In this document: piece by piece, positions 20,289 through 31,664 of the stretch
Layout of the letters: the number at the start of each line of letters is the position of its first letter
How positions within the stretch are numbered: position 1 is the first letter of the stretch
DNA from: Diploptera punctata
Lineage: Eukaryota > Arthropoda > Insecta > Blattodea > Blaberidae
Assembly (NCBI GenBank): GCA_030220185.1
Contig: JASPKZ010001236.1
Span: 524,171-588,170 of the forward strand
Reading direction: 5' to 3'
DNA: 64,000 bases
Made by a program: the position numbers and the translations under genes
The notes under the pieces: generated by a model
What the model was told of the DNA's origin: nothing
Databases searched by the model: none
What the model saw: only the letters and a program-made list of their open reading frames with translations

Positions 20289-20682
20289 CTTGTAAGTCCA
20301 TGTTTTCCCTTAACAGAGATTAGACGCTCTCCCCTACAGGGAAGAATTTTAACCATGCTAATTTAGTTACACTTGTTTTCTTATAGATGTCATTTGAGTG
20401 GTCCGTGGTCAGCGTTCCGCCTCATACTGACATCTAGGAAACCAAGGTAGTACTAGGACGGGAAAATTCGGTAAATTTTGCTTAGAGGCATTTCATTCAG
20501 GCTTAAGGATCTTTTACGAGTCTGAAAGTCTTCAGCAGACTCGGGACCCATGGCTTGAAGTTCCACCCGGGGGACTTGCTCCTTGGATTTTTCCATCCTA
20601 AAAAATCCATCGACCACGGTGGGGTTTGAACCCGCGACCCTCGGGACCAGAGGCAAGGAACATAACCACTAGTCCACCGCGG
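20289..20682 (-). mobile_element. SINE-C inserted in a (TAA)n array
   Basis: This full-length inverted SINE-C has its head at about 20680 and its 3' end at CTTGTAAGTCC (20288). It has TAA repeats on both sides, so it used the microsatellite as target. Confidence 0.85.
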
Positions 20683-20719
<37 letters not shown>

Positions 20720-20721
<2 letters not shown>

Positions 20722-20850
20722 TGCGTATTTTACCTCGCAGAGTTAAGGCCTTAAAGCCTTGTCTGCCACTCAAACAGGTATTTAAAAATACAAAAAAAAA
20801 TTGTATTACATCAAAATTACAATATACATAAACGATTACATGTTATAATA
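20720..20850. repeat. Unclassified interspersed repeat
   Basis: GCAGAGTTAAGGCCTTAAAG and CTGCCACTCAAACAGGTAT recur at 30095-30145 (GGCAGAGTTAAGGTCATAAG), each time just after a (TAA)n array, so both belong to one family. Confidence 0.6.
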
Positions 20851-21489
20851 CAATACAATTAATATTTATAATGTATTTTTATTTACTCTAGATTTAACGA
20901 ATTAAATATATAATATGTGCAAGATATATAAAAAACGGAAATTTCTCGGTTAGCAATTGATATATTTTTTTCATATGGAAATTTCTGGCATCGAAGTTTC
21001 CTGACAGGGAGGGCCGAAGCTTAGAAAAACCTCTAGAAGAGAATTCTAGACGTATCGATGATACTCACGGGTCGTACAATTCGCGAGTAAGCGAGACCAC
21101 GCCCGAGAAATTCAAACGCTTCTATTATGATGCGTCACGATAATAAACCTTCTTATGTATGCGAATTTATCCAGTGTGCGGGAGCAGGGTTGCCACGTTT
21201 TTTTCCATCTGAAATCAGGATTTTTAGATAATAGAATTTGACGTCTCTTTCGAAAGAAAGGAAACACATTTTCATTTTCATTCTCCATACGCGCATATTT
21301 TGTTATGAATAAATTAAAAACATACGAATATATAGACAAATACCTACATGGCTATACACCTACACTCATGCACGTAAAAAAACATAAAAAGCAAAATGAT
21401 TATCGTATATATAAGTCTACGTCTACAGATTTTTAATTTATAAACAGGTTTACAATGTAATAAAACATCTACCTGTGCCCAAAGCTTTT
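20851..21489. other. Unassigned sequence
   Basis: There is no gene. A short stretch (CTACATGGCTATACACCTAC, 21343-21362) is similar to one at 59310-59330 and marks another unclassified repeat. Confidence 0.35.
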
Positions 21490-21690
21490 TAAATTTTTAT
21501 TTTCTTTCTCCATTTTTCTCTATCTTCCCATTCCAATTCTTCCAGACCTAGCTCCCTGATACCTAACCCTTCTTGCATCATCCATCCATTTAAATCTAGG
21601 TCGATCTATTTTTCCTTTCCAGGTGGAATCCATTCCAAAGCTTGTCTGGGCAATCTTTACTCCAGCATCATACGTATATTTTACATCTAT
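21490..21690 (-). mobile_element. Non-LTR retrotransposon C-terminal scrap
   Basis: The minus strand encodes AGVKIAQTSFGMDSTWKGK and DRPRFKWMDDARRVRY, matching the IPK.LEW.PxGkR.RGRPrk.W.DD pattern of LINE protein ends. Confidence 0.65.
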
Positions 21691-21779
21691 AGTACATACG
21701 CAATAATACACATCTACACTCATACATAAAAAAAAACATATTTACAGATATAAAAAAAATAAAATCACTCATTTTGTAT

Positions 21780-22171
21780 TGTAAGCCCATGTTTTCCCTT
21801 TACAGAGATTTAGGCGCTCTCCCTCTACAGGGAAGAATTTGAACCATAGTAATTTAGTTACACTTGTTTTGATGCCATTTTTGAGTGGTCCGTGGTCAGC
21901 GTTCCGCCTCATACTGACATCTAGGAAACCAAGGTAGTACTAGGACGGGAAAATTCGGTAAATTTTGCTTAGAGGTATTTTCATTCAGGCTTAAGGATTT
22001 TTTACGAGCCTGAAAATCTTCAAACTCGGGACCCACGGCTTAAAGTCCCTCCCGGAGGACTTGCTCCTGGATTTTTGCATCCTAAAAAAATCCATCGACC
22101 CCGGCCGGGGTTGAACCCGCGACCCTCGGGACCAGAGGCAAGGAGCATAACCACTAGTTCACCGCGGCCGA
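21780..22171 (-). mobile_element. SINE-C, full length with TSD
   Basis: The inverted SINE-C is flanked by the perfect 14-bp duplication CACTCATTTTGTAT (21766-21779 and 22172-22185). Confidence 0.9.
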
Positions 22172-22254
22172 CACTCATTTTGTATAATAATAAAAAAGTT
22201 ACGTACAGAAGAGATAAAGAAACACACACACGCATATCACCCCCAAATATGGTT

Positions 22255-22540
22255 ATGACTTATTCGTAAAAGATAGACACGCTGTCAGAGATTTTTTGTA
22301 TAAAGTTTTACGATATTCAATTTTGTGTACATTAATTTGGTGTATTTATTAAGGTTTAGGCAGCTCCTTTTTTTTTTAGTGCACCGACGCACTTTTTTTT
22401 TAAGCTCCGGCCCTATAGTACGTATGGTAATATGTTATATACGCGAATTGTCCCAAATGAATTCTATAAATGATGGTACAAATCCCATTCAAATCGGTAA
22501 AGTAGTTTTTGAGTTCATTAAGGGCAAATAAACAGACTCA
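22255..22540 (+). mobile_element. CGCR repeat, 3' part (RTE-like end)
   Basis: It contains the GTAAAAGATAGACACGCTGTC, GTGTACATTAATTTGGTGT and TTTAGTGCACCGACGCAC blocks seen at 30885-31060. It closes with the RTE-type end AATCGGTAAAGTAGTTTTTG. Confidence 0.65.
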
Positions 22541-22823
22541 TATTTTCATAAGTAATGCTGCGAGTGATTTCCAATTTATCTAGAGAATTTGGAAATCAAG
22601 AGTGGCATTTGTTAGGACTATTTAACGGATAAAATTAAGCTGTATACTCACAAATCATTATTTAACTATAGTTATTTAAAAATATTTATATATTTAATGT
22701 AAACGGCGATGTTTGAAAACAAATGAGAAACGATTGGTACGCTTCATTTGCTTCTTTTGTTCGATCACTGTAACCAGATCATAATATTATTTATTGCCAA
22801 AGGATCGCAATGTTGTAAGAATG
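22541..22823 (+). mobile_element. LINE-RH 3' UTR
   Basis: It is nearly identical to 478-751, including GTAAACGGCGATGTTTGAAA, and has no coding part. Confidence 0.85.
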
Positions 22824-23249
22824 CACCCTAGTGGAGAAATTTATAACCAACGTTATAGGTATTAATTAATTTCTGATGTCTATGTCAATTATATTTTTTT
22901 CTGTGTCATTTCCTGGAAAATAATTCGTTTAAGAAAGTGCAAACAGTGGTTTCTTTTTTGTGGTATAATCAATTGTTACAAATATTTTTATATTATCTCT
23001 CGTATGCGCTACGTGTTGACATTCATGCACTATATATACAATCTGGTTGCCGTATATCTTAAAGAATCAGTCACTGCAAAATAATGCTATGTCCTATTCA
23101 GAATGTTAAAAAGGAGGTGCTTTCCTTGTTATGATAAACTTTAGTAGGTAAATTCTAGGCGAAACACGACTGTGATTGGTTGTAAATAAAAAAATAATTG
23201 TAACGTGATTGGTCATTGACTCCCATTTGGGACATGAGTTAAATAGTCA

Positions 23250-23475
23250 TATATAAAGATTGTGTAGTTAAATAATCTTCACAAAAATGCAATAAATAGT
23301 CAAGTGGAATATGCGCTCTCGTAGTCTTTTTTGTTCCGTCAGTGTATTTCCCTATGTGTCGTGTGAATGGAGAAGCAACGCGCCGGTATTGAACCGGCAA
23401 AAGTTACCGGGGTCTCTGTTCTTAGCAACCACTGCCAGTCAGTCGGAGCACGCCGTCGTGTATACATCGTTCCGG
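23250..23475 (+). promoter_or_regulatory. Core promoter region with TCAGT initiator
   Basis: TCAGT (23439-23443) is the arthropod initiator. At +28 to +33 (23468-23473) CGTTCC fits the downstream promoter element set at five of six positions. The +1 to +33 stretch contains GTCGGAGCACGCCGTCG, like many insect DPE promoters. A separate TATATAAAG (23250-23258) about 190 bp upstream could drive an alternative start near 23281. Local G+C and CpG rise sharply compared with the flanks. Confidence 0.6.
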
Positions 23476-26001
23476 CCGGTTCCCCACTCCCTTTTATATC
23501 GATTATAAATAATACTCTAGCGTACTAAAATGAGGGTGTGTTTTGTGAATGAACTATATTCTATTCCCCCTTTTCTCTTCATCGCTTGTCACCGTGAGAA
23601 AATAATGCTGCAGTGATTACCTAGTGGTGTTTCAACACAAGAAATTGTATTGAATTTTATCTAACATTGCGTGAAGGAAAATTGGTTTGTAACAGCTGAT
23701 CTGAAGATAATCGTATGTGTTATGAATAACTGTGCCTTTTGTATATTGTTTCAAGTTTTATTCGTGAGATTATGAAAGTTTTTAGTAGTTAAACATCTGT
23801 TCTTTTATGCAGCTGTTGTGACGTTTCCGTTGTTTTTCGTAACAATGTGAACGTTATTGTGACAATTTGATTTTTTTTCATTTGTGAAACATTTTAATTA
23901 CTAAACATTAAATTAAAATTCAACTTAATACATTATAAGAATTATTTCATGCGACTTCGGATATTAAACTTTTTAAACCTAATTTAAAGCTTGTTTTAAC
24001 ATTGTTCAAAACATAATAAATTCAAGAGAAAGCCAGAATTATTACAAAATGGTGTCGCGTGTTTTTCCTTCAAGAATTGAATATCAACTCAGTGTATATA
24101 ATAAGCATTTGATGTGACTTTGGATGTTCAACTGTTTTAAGTCTGATTTAAAGCTAATTTGACACTGTTTAGAACGTTATAAATTCAAGGATAAGTCTAA
24201 ATTATTACAAAATGGTGCCGTGTGTTATTTCTTCAAGGATATTTGTAAATAAAAAACTAAGAATATAAACTTTACAGCTTTCACAGAAATAAATATGTTA
24301 AGACATTAGTTTATGGATTTGTATTTTAATAATTCTAGCTAGAAAATCAATCTTCCGGATACATTATTTTGGAAGTTTCTTTGTAGCTGTCATTTTCGAA
24401 AAATAAAAAAAAATCTCGAACATTTTAAAATATCAAGAAGTAAAAAAAATAATAAACACGCGGCATTTGTGAATAGTGGTGTTATTTTTCTTAATATGAA
24501 ATTTGAAGCAAGATTTCGAACAACACATTGGAAATGAGTTAATGAAAACGTGAAAAATTCAAGTGGAATCTGTTACGAAAATATGTTTTAGTGTCATTAA
24601 TAAAATCAAATCGGCAATAGATTTTTTTGTTTTTAACAGAAATAGTGATAAGATTTCGCCGAAAGAGTTTTGAAAGTTTGGAAAAAGCGCAACATTAATT
24701 ATTTTTTTTTGCAATGAATTTTGTAAATGGAAAACTATTTTTATGAATTCACAACCACAGGGACCATAATCCTATAGCCCAGTTTTCTAACTCGTTCTAA
24801 GTAAAGGCATTAGTTAGCTACTAGCACCATCGTGTATTGAAATAGTAAATTTAGTGAATTTCGATGTTTTTATGGTTATGGGCATGTCCTTCTCTGCAAA
24901 CTCAACGTACTTTTCTGATGTCCTAACAAATTGAACCAGTAATTATCTATTCTCTTCAACGATTTAAAATATTTTAAAAATCATTTGTGATTGGAAATTG
25001 ACATTTGAGTACTTTCTTGTTTTATAAATTTTCTAGTAATTTAAGAACATTCACATCCTCGAAGCATCTGACGTGGAGAAACGACACCTTGCTTTTAGAT
25101 TCCAGTAAAATTGCTATTTCTGGCACTGTCTGTTGGATACTGTACTCATTCACATGATGGAACCCAATAAAACAAATAGGAGTCAACAAGAAAGCATTTC
25201 ATCGCATGCTCTTTGTATTATAAACATTCATGCACTTAAAGGCAACAGAATGTAAAATTGCCGGATGGGCGGATGTGAAACTTTTGATCACTAAATTGAC
25301 CAGAATAATAAGTGCCTTTTAATGGGAGTTAACAAAATTATAAAGGCATATCATTATATCGATATTCGTTTCTGTTCAGAAACCTTACTATCGATATATT
25401 TTTATTCATAAGAAACAAATGAAATACGATATTTGTAAGAAAATATTTGCTGTGTTTCGCTAATTGTTTTCATTATCATGGCCTCGCAATTCATTTAGTG
25501 CCTTCGTAATAAAAACGGCCTTCACTTTTTTCTTTGATGCAAATTATTCTATTGTTGCTTTTTAAAATGAACTCCGATAACAATGATGTCCATTTTGAAT
25601 GAAAACCTGTTCCCTACTTAAATCTTACAAAATAAGTGATTAAAATTCCATGAACGGAATTGTTAACCGATGAATTATTATTAAAAGGTTGTGGTTAAAG
25701 GAATTCTTACAATAATAGTTGAAGATGGCTTGTAGAGAATAAAAAAAAAAAAGAAGGTATAGTATTGTCCGTTGTGCAATAAGGAAAAAAAGTGATACAC
25801 AGTGACGTAGTGGTATGACGACAAAACCTGTTCTGAGATCGTTTTGCTTTTAAAATACACAATTAGCAGTGTTGGAGTTGACTGTACGCCATGTGAAAAC
25901 AATTGCGAATCAAGATGCGACGCGGAACAAGTGATAGTGTGGAGGTGATGGTGTTTTGTTAGTGATACTCGTGACGGCCGGCGATAGGAAGTTGTTTAAC
26001 G
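23441..26001 (+). other. Presumed 5' leader (UTR) of the exon at 26002
   Basis: The 2.56 kb between the predicted start site and the ATG is AT-rich, has no long open frame, and contains many upstream ATGs. It may be one long 5' UTR exon or may contain unrecognised introns. Confidence 0.35.
23935..24250. repeat. Diverged ~165-bp tandem duplication in the leader
   Basis: Two units, about 23940-24085 and 24108-24250, share ATTTAAAGCTTGTTTTAACA / ATTTAAAGCTAATTTGACAC, then AAATTATTACAAAATGGTG and CGTGTG. Each has an ATG in AAAATGGTG context. Confidence 0.75.
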
Positions 26002-26095
26002 ATGGGTGCTCACGGATCTAAGGAAAGGCTTGCAGCCGCTAGCGCTAGTGGGGTCACTACACCGTCCAGGCTTCGCTTTGGAAGCCTCAAGAGAG
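26002..26095 (+). CDS. First coding exon of an unidentified, probably N-myristoylated protein
   Basis: The exon encodes 31 codons plus one base, from an ATG in strong start context (A at -3, G at +4) to AGAG/GTGAGT, a good splice donor, so intron 1 is phase 1. The protein starts MGAHGSKE: Gly2, Ser6 and Lys7 fit the N-myristoyltransferase consensus MGxxxSK. Then come an Ala/Ser-rich stretch and the basic segment SRLRFGSLKR. Myristate plus basic residues suggests attachment to the inner face of membranes (inference). Upstream are a long leader and a TCAGT-type promoter. I do not recognise the family, and no following exon was found in the window. A chance ORF is unlikely given the Kozak context, donor and promoter on one strand. 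Confidence 0.7.
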
Positions 26096-26623
26096 GTGAG
26101 TTTATTCAGAATATTAATGACCTAGTCGGTTAGATTGTACCGTATGTTGTACCAGTTGTACAAGGCAGCTGATTCCAGCAGTTAATTTTCAGTGCAATGG
26201 ACGTAGACAGGTCCTTCACTATTAACTCTGCATTTTCAATTACAATCATGCTATGTTTGTAGTTTTACTTGCATATACGTTGTTATATAGTTTTTTAGAG
26301 CTAAGTTCCCGTTGTAATGTAAAAAAAAATATATGTATGACTATATTTTTATTAGTCTAATAATGGTTTTATTTCTAAGCGTTTTAAGAAAATGTAGTTA
26401 GCTCTCTAACACTCGAAATAGAGAAAATTAAAATATATATTATATAGCAAATGCCTGTATAAGTTTATTTGGGAGAATTTAAAAAAAATATATTTACAAT
26501 TTGAATAGATAAAATGAACATTGTTTTATTCTTACGTATGCGCAATGGAGAATGCGGTGGAATTTCAATTGTTTGAAAATGGCAAAATTTCTGTTGAATT
26601 TTTAATCATTAGAAAGCAAAGCA
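26096..26623 (+). other. Start of intron 1
   Basis: GTGAGTTTATTC opens an AT-rich, non-coding stretch. The intron continues past the SINE-C at 26624; its end is not located. Confidence 0.5.
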
Positions 26624-27017
26624 ATGGATCGCGGTGGACTGGTGGTTATGCTCCTCTGGTCCCGAGGGTCAAACCCGGCCGGGGTCGATGGATTTTTTAG
26701 GACGGAAAAATCCAAGGAGCAAGTCCTCCGGGAGGGACTTTAAGCCGTGGGTCCCGAGTCCGAAGATTTTCAGGCTCGTAAAAGATCCTTAAGCCTGAAT
26801 AAAAGGCCTCTAAGCAGAATTTACCGAATTTTCCCGTCCTAGTACTACCTTGGTTTCCTAGATGTCAGTATGAGGCGGAACGCTGACCACGGACCACTCA
26901 AAAATGGCATCTATACGAAAACAGGTGTAACTAAATTAGTATGGTTCAAATTCTTCCCTGTAGGGGGAGAGCGCCTAAATCTCTGTTAAGGGAAACATGG
27001 GCTTACAAGATGACATG
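26624..27017 (+). mobile_element. SINE-C with TSD
   Basis: The head has GCGGTGGACTGGTGGTTATG, and the body and 3' end GGGCTTACAAGATG are complete. The TSD is AGAAAGCAAAGCA at 26611-26623 and 27018-27030. Box B has lost a few bases (GGGTCAAACCCGGCC). Confidence 0.9.
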
Positions 27018-27030
27018 AGAAAGCAAAGCA

Positions 27031-27349
27031 TTTTAAAAGCTGAGAGAAACAAATTATTTAAATATTATCAAAGAGTTTAGCGAAAAAATATCCCACATTA
27101 ACAATCAAGGATGTAGTGAAAATATCAAAATTTACAGTCAGCATGGAGCATAAATTGTGCTTGTAATGAAATTATACATAGACTGTAAATAAAGGTTATC
27201 TATTGACATCATGGAAAAAGCGTAATCGTGTAATTATGTAGGCTCATAGGCCTATGCAATTTTTTTGCCATAAATGGGTAAGGAACGGGGAAGTTCTTAA
27301 TTATTGGTACCATCTTATGTTGTATTCAGTCTTATGTATATGTTTCTAT
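27031..27349. other. Unassigned AT-rich sequence
   Basis: No gene or classified repeat was seen. Confidence 0.35.
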
Positions 27350-27515
27350 CTATGCCAGTTCCGCACACAATTCAGTCATATGGCGGGTAAAGGTAGTATC
27401 ACGGTTCCCCCTAAAGACTGAGTCTGCGGAGTAATACCTTATGTAAGTTTGTTTGCAAGTACAACGACGGGAGCTTAGCTCGGAATTATTATAGCGCAAG
27501 CAGCTATGTACTGTA
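27350..27515. repeat. Unclassified repeat, copy 1
   Basis: ATTCAGTCATATGGCGGGTA, GGAGTAATACCTTATG and GGGAGCTTAGCTCGGA are shared, in the same order and with moderate divergence, with 57690-57830. The class is unknown. Confidence 0.55.
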
Positions 27516-27714
27516 TTTAAAAAAAAAGACGACAAAATCAGCACTAATTTTTTTAGCGACTTGAGTAATATAGTTATTTATTATGACGTCTTTTTTTTTG
27601 TCATAACTGAACGCTGAATAGTTCCTTTGTTTCTTAGTTTGCATTAATTCATTTAAGTGAACCTTTGAATTCTAAAAAAAACACATTTTCCCCTTATTTC
27701 GTACTTATATTTCT
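27516..27714. other. Unassigned AT-rich sequence
   Basis: It holds T-rich runs and no gene. Confidence 0.35.
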
Positions 27715-28030
27715 CCTAGATGTCTGTCTTTCCTGTTATGTCCCCTTTCCATTTTTCCAAATTCTTATCTATTTGTCATTAACTGTCCATTTCCATTATA
27801 TAATGTAGGCCTATTTCTGTGTGTGAACATATATTTAGTTTTATTCAAGTTTACTTCCAGTCCCAATTTCTTAGTGTCATTGCGTGTGTGTTTGCCCTTA
27901 GTATCTCCTCACTATCTGTCAATAATACATCATCAATGTAAACAAATATATTATTAATAGCATTGAATTGTAGGCCTTCTTCATCCTCTAATTTGGTTTA
28001 TTCTGTAGTACAAACATATTTAGAACTGAA
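27715..28030 (-). mobile_element. LINE reverse-transcriptase core fragment
   Basis: The minus strand encodes IYLYIDDVLLTDSEEILRAN, containing the Y-x-DD catalytic box of reverse transcriptase followed by the usual L.DSEE.L segment, then LGLEVNLNKTKYM-like codons. It matches the region upstream of the LINE-alpha C-terminus (compare 44560-44690). Confidence 0.7.
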
Positions 28031-28051
28031 TTCAGTTACATTCTGTATATA

Positions 28052-29110
28052 CAGGGTGTTGCAAGAAAACCGACAACGGAGGTGAGGTGGTATATTGAGA
28101 TATTTTGATCATTTTTATTAAGGTACCAATGTCCGGAAATGATGCTTTTTTCACACTGAGTAGCCAACTTCTCAAGAGTTCCGTTAGTTGGATTTCAAGA
28201 TCCAATACTTGACAATACTATCACAGTCACGTCAAGTTTTCAAATATCCACCTCCAATCTCATTGCAGAGCATATATAGGTGGTATAGTGATTGGCGCAC
28301 AAGTTCAAATACGTCTGGCTTCGTTTGAATGATTTCTGCAGCAGCGTGGATTGGACTATAAGATCCATACGTGACTGTATTGGAGCCTGATAAACATACT
28401 GTTTCATGTCGCCCCATAAAAAGTAGTCGAGAGGGTTATGATCACGTGATCTTTGAGGCCATGGGAATGGTCCCTCTCGACCTGGATACGTGGTATCTAA
28501 ATGTCTCCTCACGTTGGCATCGAAGTGAGCTGGAGTTCCGTCATGTTGGAGCTACATTCCGTGGCGAAGCCACTAATCATAGGCTCCGTATCTGTGAGTT
28601 GTCAAGTAATAAGTTTTAAAATCCTTCCAACTAACAGTGATCTCGATACATAATTAAACTAGTCATAGTGTGAAAACGCATGATTTCCGGGCATTGGTAC
28701 CTTATTAAAACTGATCAACATATCTCAATAGTCCACCGATGTGGTCTCGAGGTAGCGTGCTGCCTTGCAGGCAGCGGGCCCGTGTTCGATGCCCGCCGGG
28801 GCAGTTTTTCTGGGTGAGGTTTTCATCGGGGGTTTTCCTCACCTGTAAGACAAATGTCAGGAAAACTTTAAGGCCCAAACGGTCCCCGAAATAATATGAT
28901 CATCATCCTTATCATTTTCATCATCATTCTTCACCGGTGTGGAAAGCAACGGGAAGCTACCACACCTACAATTCCCTAGTAAAGCTGCAAGCATAGCTTG
29001 AAAATGCTATGATTGCAGTGAAAGACCTGCCCTCGGGCAGAATTACTATGGATGGATATCTCAATATACTACCTCACCTCCGTTGTCGGTGTTTTTTTTT
29101 TCCAACACTC
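28052..29110 (-). mobile_element. Tc1/mariner-type element, third family, internally deleted
   Basis: The ends CAGGGTGTTGCAAGAAAACC and, inverted, GAGTGTTGGAAAAAAAAAAC share ACCGACAACGGAGGTGAGGT and are flanked by TATA. On the minus strand, 28512-28240 encodes the transposase C-terminus: GPFPWPQRSRDHNPLDYFLW and GDMKQYVYQAP, the PxRSPDLxPLDxFLW block near the third catalytic Asp. The N-terminal and central parts are absent. A SINE-A is inserted near one end. Confidence 0.8.
28731..29055 (+). mobile_element. SINE-A inserted in the mariner-type element
   Basis: This full-length SINE-A has the 11-bp TSD ATATCTCAATA (28720-28730 and 29056-29066). It defines the family borders, GTCCACCG... to ...CTATGGATGG. 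Confidence 0.95.
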
Positions 29111-29554
29111 TATATATATTTGAGTGTTTTGGCACCAACATAGCTGGATGCGGATGTAACCACTCAGAAGTATTAATGGAAAAACATTTGAATTATCTAT
29201 AGAGGTTTGTTGGATCCAACAGACCGTAGTTACTTGAAGTAATCGCATTACTGTAGTGCTACTCTTGTATTATTCAGAGATTTCATTGGTCTAATTGCTG
29301 TTTTCAATTCATGTAACTTCGTTTAATGACATTTAACATTGAATAGTTTGTACCATTACGTGAAGTAATAACATTACTTCAAAGTTGAGGTATAACTGAT
29401 AGCAGCGTGCTGTTGGCTAGTTTTTCAAGTTGTTTTCTCGTAATAAAACAAAACCGAGGATTGCGTAAAAACTCTACAATGACATTATTTAATTATATAG
29501 CCTCTCCGTTACATTCCACTCACAAATTGCTCTAACAAGTAACCTTGTTTAAAG
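29111..29554. other. Unassigned sequence with an unclassified repeat
   Basis: There is no gene. 29440-29554 resembles 19970-20110. Confidence 0.35.
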
Positions 29555-30040
29555 TTCGACCAGTTATCATATATGGAGCAGAAACTAGGGCTGATACAAC
29601 AAAAGCTAAACAAATATTAAACATATGTGAAATATAAAATAAAATAAGTTAAAATATACCTTCTTAGGTAAGATCCGTCGTCCTCAACTTATAAAATTTG
29701 TATTCTTTATGCCTGTAAGCCTTTCAGAACATCCGTCCCATCTTCAGCATGTCTTTGTTCGCTACAATATCTAGTGTGATGGTAGATGCTGCTGGTCGTA
29801 ACGTGGTGTTGTCGTGACTCTATGTGAAATGAAGATCTTAAGATCTATTCAGGAGAAAACATTATTTGATAGGATATGTAATATTACATTTACAGATATT
29901 AGAGACAAATATCAAATTCAAAACATAACCAAATTTATTATAGAAAGACGAAAATATTGCAAAAATCATATAGTAAGAATGGAAGACAATAAACTTGAAA
30001 GAAATAACTAAAGAATATAGACCAATGGATAATAATAATA

Positions 30041-30087
<47 letters not shown>

Positions 30088-30274
30088 TATTTATTCTGGC
30101 AGAGTTAAGGTCATAAGGCCCTCTCTTCCACTCAACCAGTACAAATACAAATAAATATTCGACAAATATAGATATACACTATACTAATTATAAACACTTA
30201 AAGATACAATAAATGTAACAATGTAAATGTCATGTACAAACAACATTTTATAAGGTAATAACAATAATGATACG

Positions 30275-30322
<48 letters not shown>

Positions 30323-30660
30323 TAAATATGATACATTATACGGGAAACGCCAATTAATATATATATCTTACACTGGATAATAATGAAGTCGAGTTTAGAG
30401 CAAATATAAATTTAGATTTCTTTTAAAAGATGCCAATGTCCGGCAGCCCCTTATTTCTTGTGGTAGGGAATTCCAGTTGCGAGAAGTGGAGATGGTATAT
30501 GGCATGGAGTGATGTGATGTCCTATGTTGGATGGGAGAAGAGCAAGAGGAAGACCAGCCAAGAGATGGATAGACAGTAAATACACATCTAATACGTCTTC
30601 CTCCGAGGAGTGATTTTGGAAATAAACAGGATGAAAATCCTACAAATTATGATTAAGAAG
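29555..30660 (+). mobile_element. Broken LINE-gamma-group copy
   Basis: RPVIIYGAETRADTTKAKQI (29560-29620), then EMKILRSIQEKTLFDRICN and RRKYCKNHIVRMEDNKLE (29826-29990), and finally GRRARGRPAKRWIDS near 30535-30580 are successive pieces of one LINE C-terminus. They are separated by unrelated inserts, including (TAA)n arrays. The end near 30650 has GATTAAGAAGAAGAATAAG. Confidence 0.65.
30028..30322. repeat. (TAA)n arrays with an unclassified repeat between them
   Basis: TAA arrays at 30028-30083 and 30270-30322 bracket a copy of the GGCAGAGTTAAGG repeat (compare 20720-20850). Confidence 0.75.
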
Positions 30661-31066
30661 AAGAATAAGTTTCATGAAGGGAACGCTCTAATCCCGGCAC
30701 AGGGAAGGAAAGAACCTAAAAAGATGTATAAAAATTATTAAAATGTACAAAAGTAAAAATATGTATTTACTGCAATTGTTGAACATTTCATAACATTATA
30801 ACACTAACATCAGTGTGATGGAAAAGTCTTTGTAATTAAATCCTTACTTTTAATCTAATTTTGAAAGACAAAAACGGTTATTGAGTTATCCGTAAAAGTT
30901 AGACATATGTTGTTGACGTCTTCTTTGTAGAATTTTTTTGAGATATTCAATTCCTCTGTACATTAATTTGTTTTAGGCAGCACAAGCCATTTAAGCGTCC
31001 AAAATTATACTTTTTTAGTGCACCGATGCACTTTTTTTTTCCTCTGGCCCTATAGTACATACATTG

Positions 31067-31400
31067 TCCACCGCTGTGGTCTCGAGGTAGCGTGTTGCCT
31101 TGTCACGCAGCGGGCCCGGGTTCGATCCCCGGTCGGGGCAGGTTTTTATCGGGGTTTTTCCTCACCTGTAAGACAAATGTCAGGAAAACTTTAAGGCCCA
31201 AACGGTCCCCGAAATCATATGGTCATCATCATCATCCTTATCATTACCATCTTCATCATCATCATCATCCTTCACTGGTGTGGAAAGCAACGGGAAGCTA
31301 CCACACCTACAATTCCCTAGTAAAGCTGCAAGCATAGCATGAACATGCTATGGTTGCAGTGAAGGACCTGCCTTCGGGCAGAATTACTATGGATGGATAG
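31067..31400 (+). mobile_element. SINE-A with TSD
   Basis: The insertion is flanked by ATAGTACATACA-type duplications (about 31053-31064 and 31399-31410). The head box B is GGGTTCGATCCCCGG. The body lacks the short CTGGGTGAG segment after the head. Confidence 0.85.
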
Positions 31401-31470
31401 TACATACAGTAATATTATATATATATATATATATATTGTCCCAGAAACATTATCTAAATGATGGTAAAAA

Positions 31471-31664
31471 CCCCACCCTCAGGGGTCCTCATCTAGGGGA
31501 TATGGCAGCCCCATCACTGGTCTTGCCTTCTTTTGGCCAGCAACCAATCGAAGGGACTATTATTATGCTTTCAAGTCTTATACGAGAATTTTCCAGAAGG
31601 ATCAATTTTCTATAGGATCGTAACAGGCCTTGGCCTAATACTTGGAAGGAAGAAGAAGAAGAAC
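31471..31664 (+). mobile_element. SINE-H, short copy
   Basis: CCCTCAGGGGTCCTCATCTA is followed directly by GGATATGGCAGCCCCATCAC; about 200 bp present in the 12069-12514 copy are absent. The LINE-gamma-type tail and (GAA)n are kept. Confidence 0.8.

Larger units (their letters stand above)
22824..26610. other. Repeat-free block around a promoter and first exon
   Basis: Across almost 3.8 kb I find no SINE, LINE or transposon, in a window where such gaps are rare. It holds the promoter, 5' leader and first coding exon listed below, plus the start of intron 1. Confidence 0.6.

Noticed and set aside
28371..28619. Plus-strand ORF across the third mariner-type element
   Set aside because: It is antisense to the transposase C-terminus and is a shadow frame.
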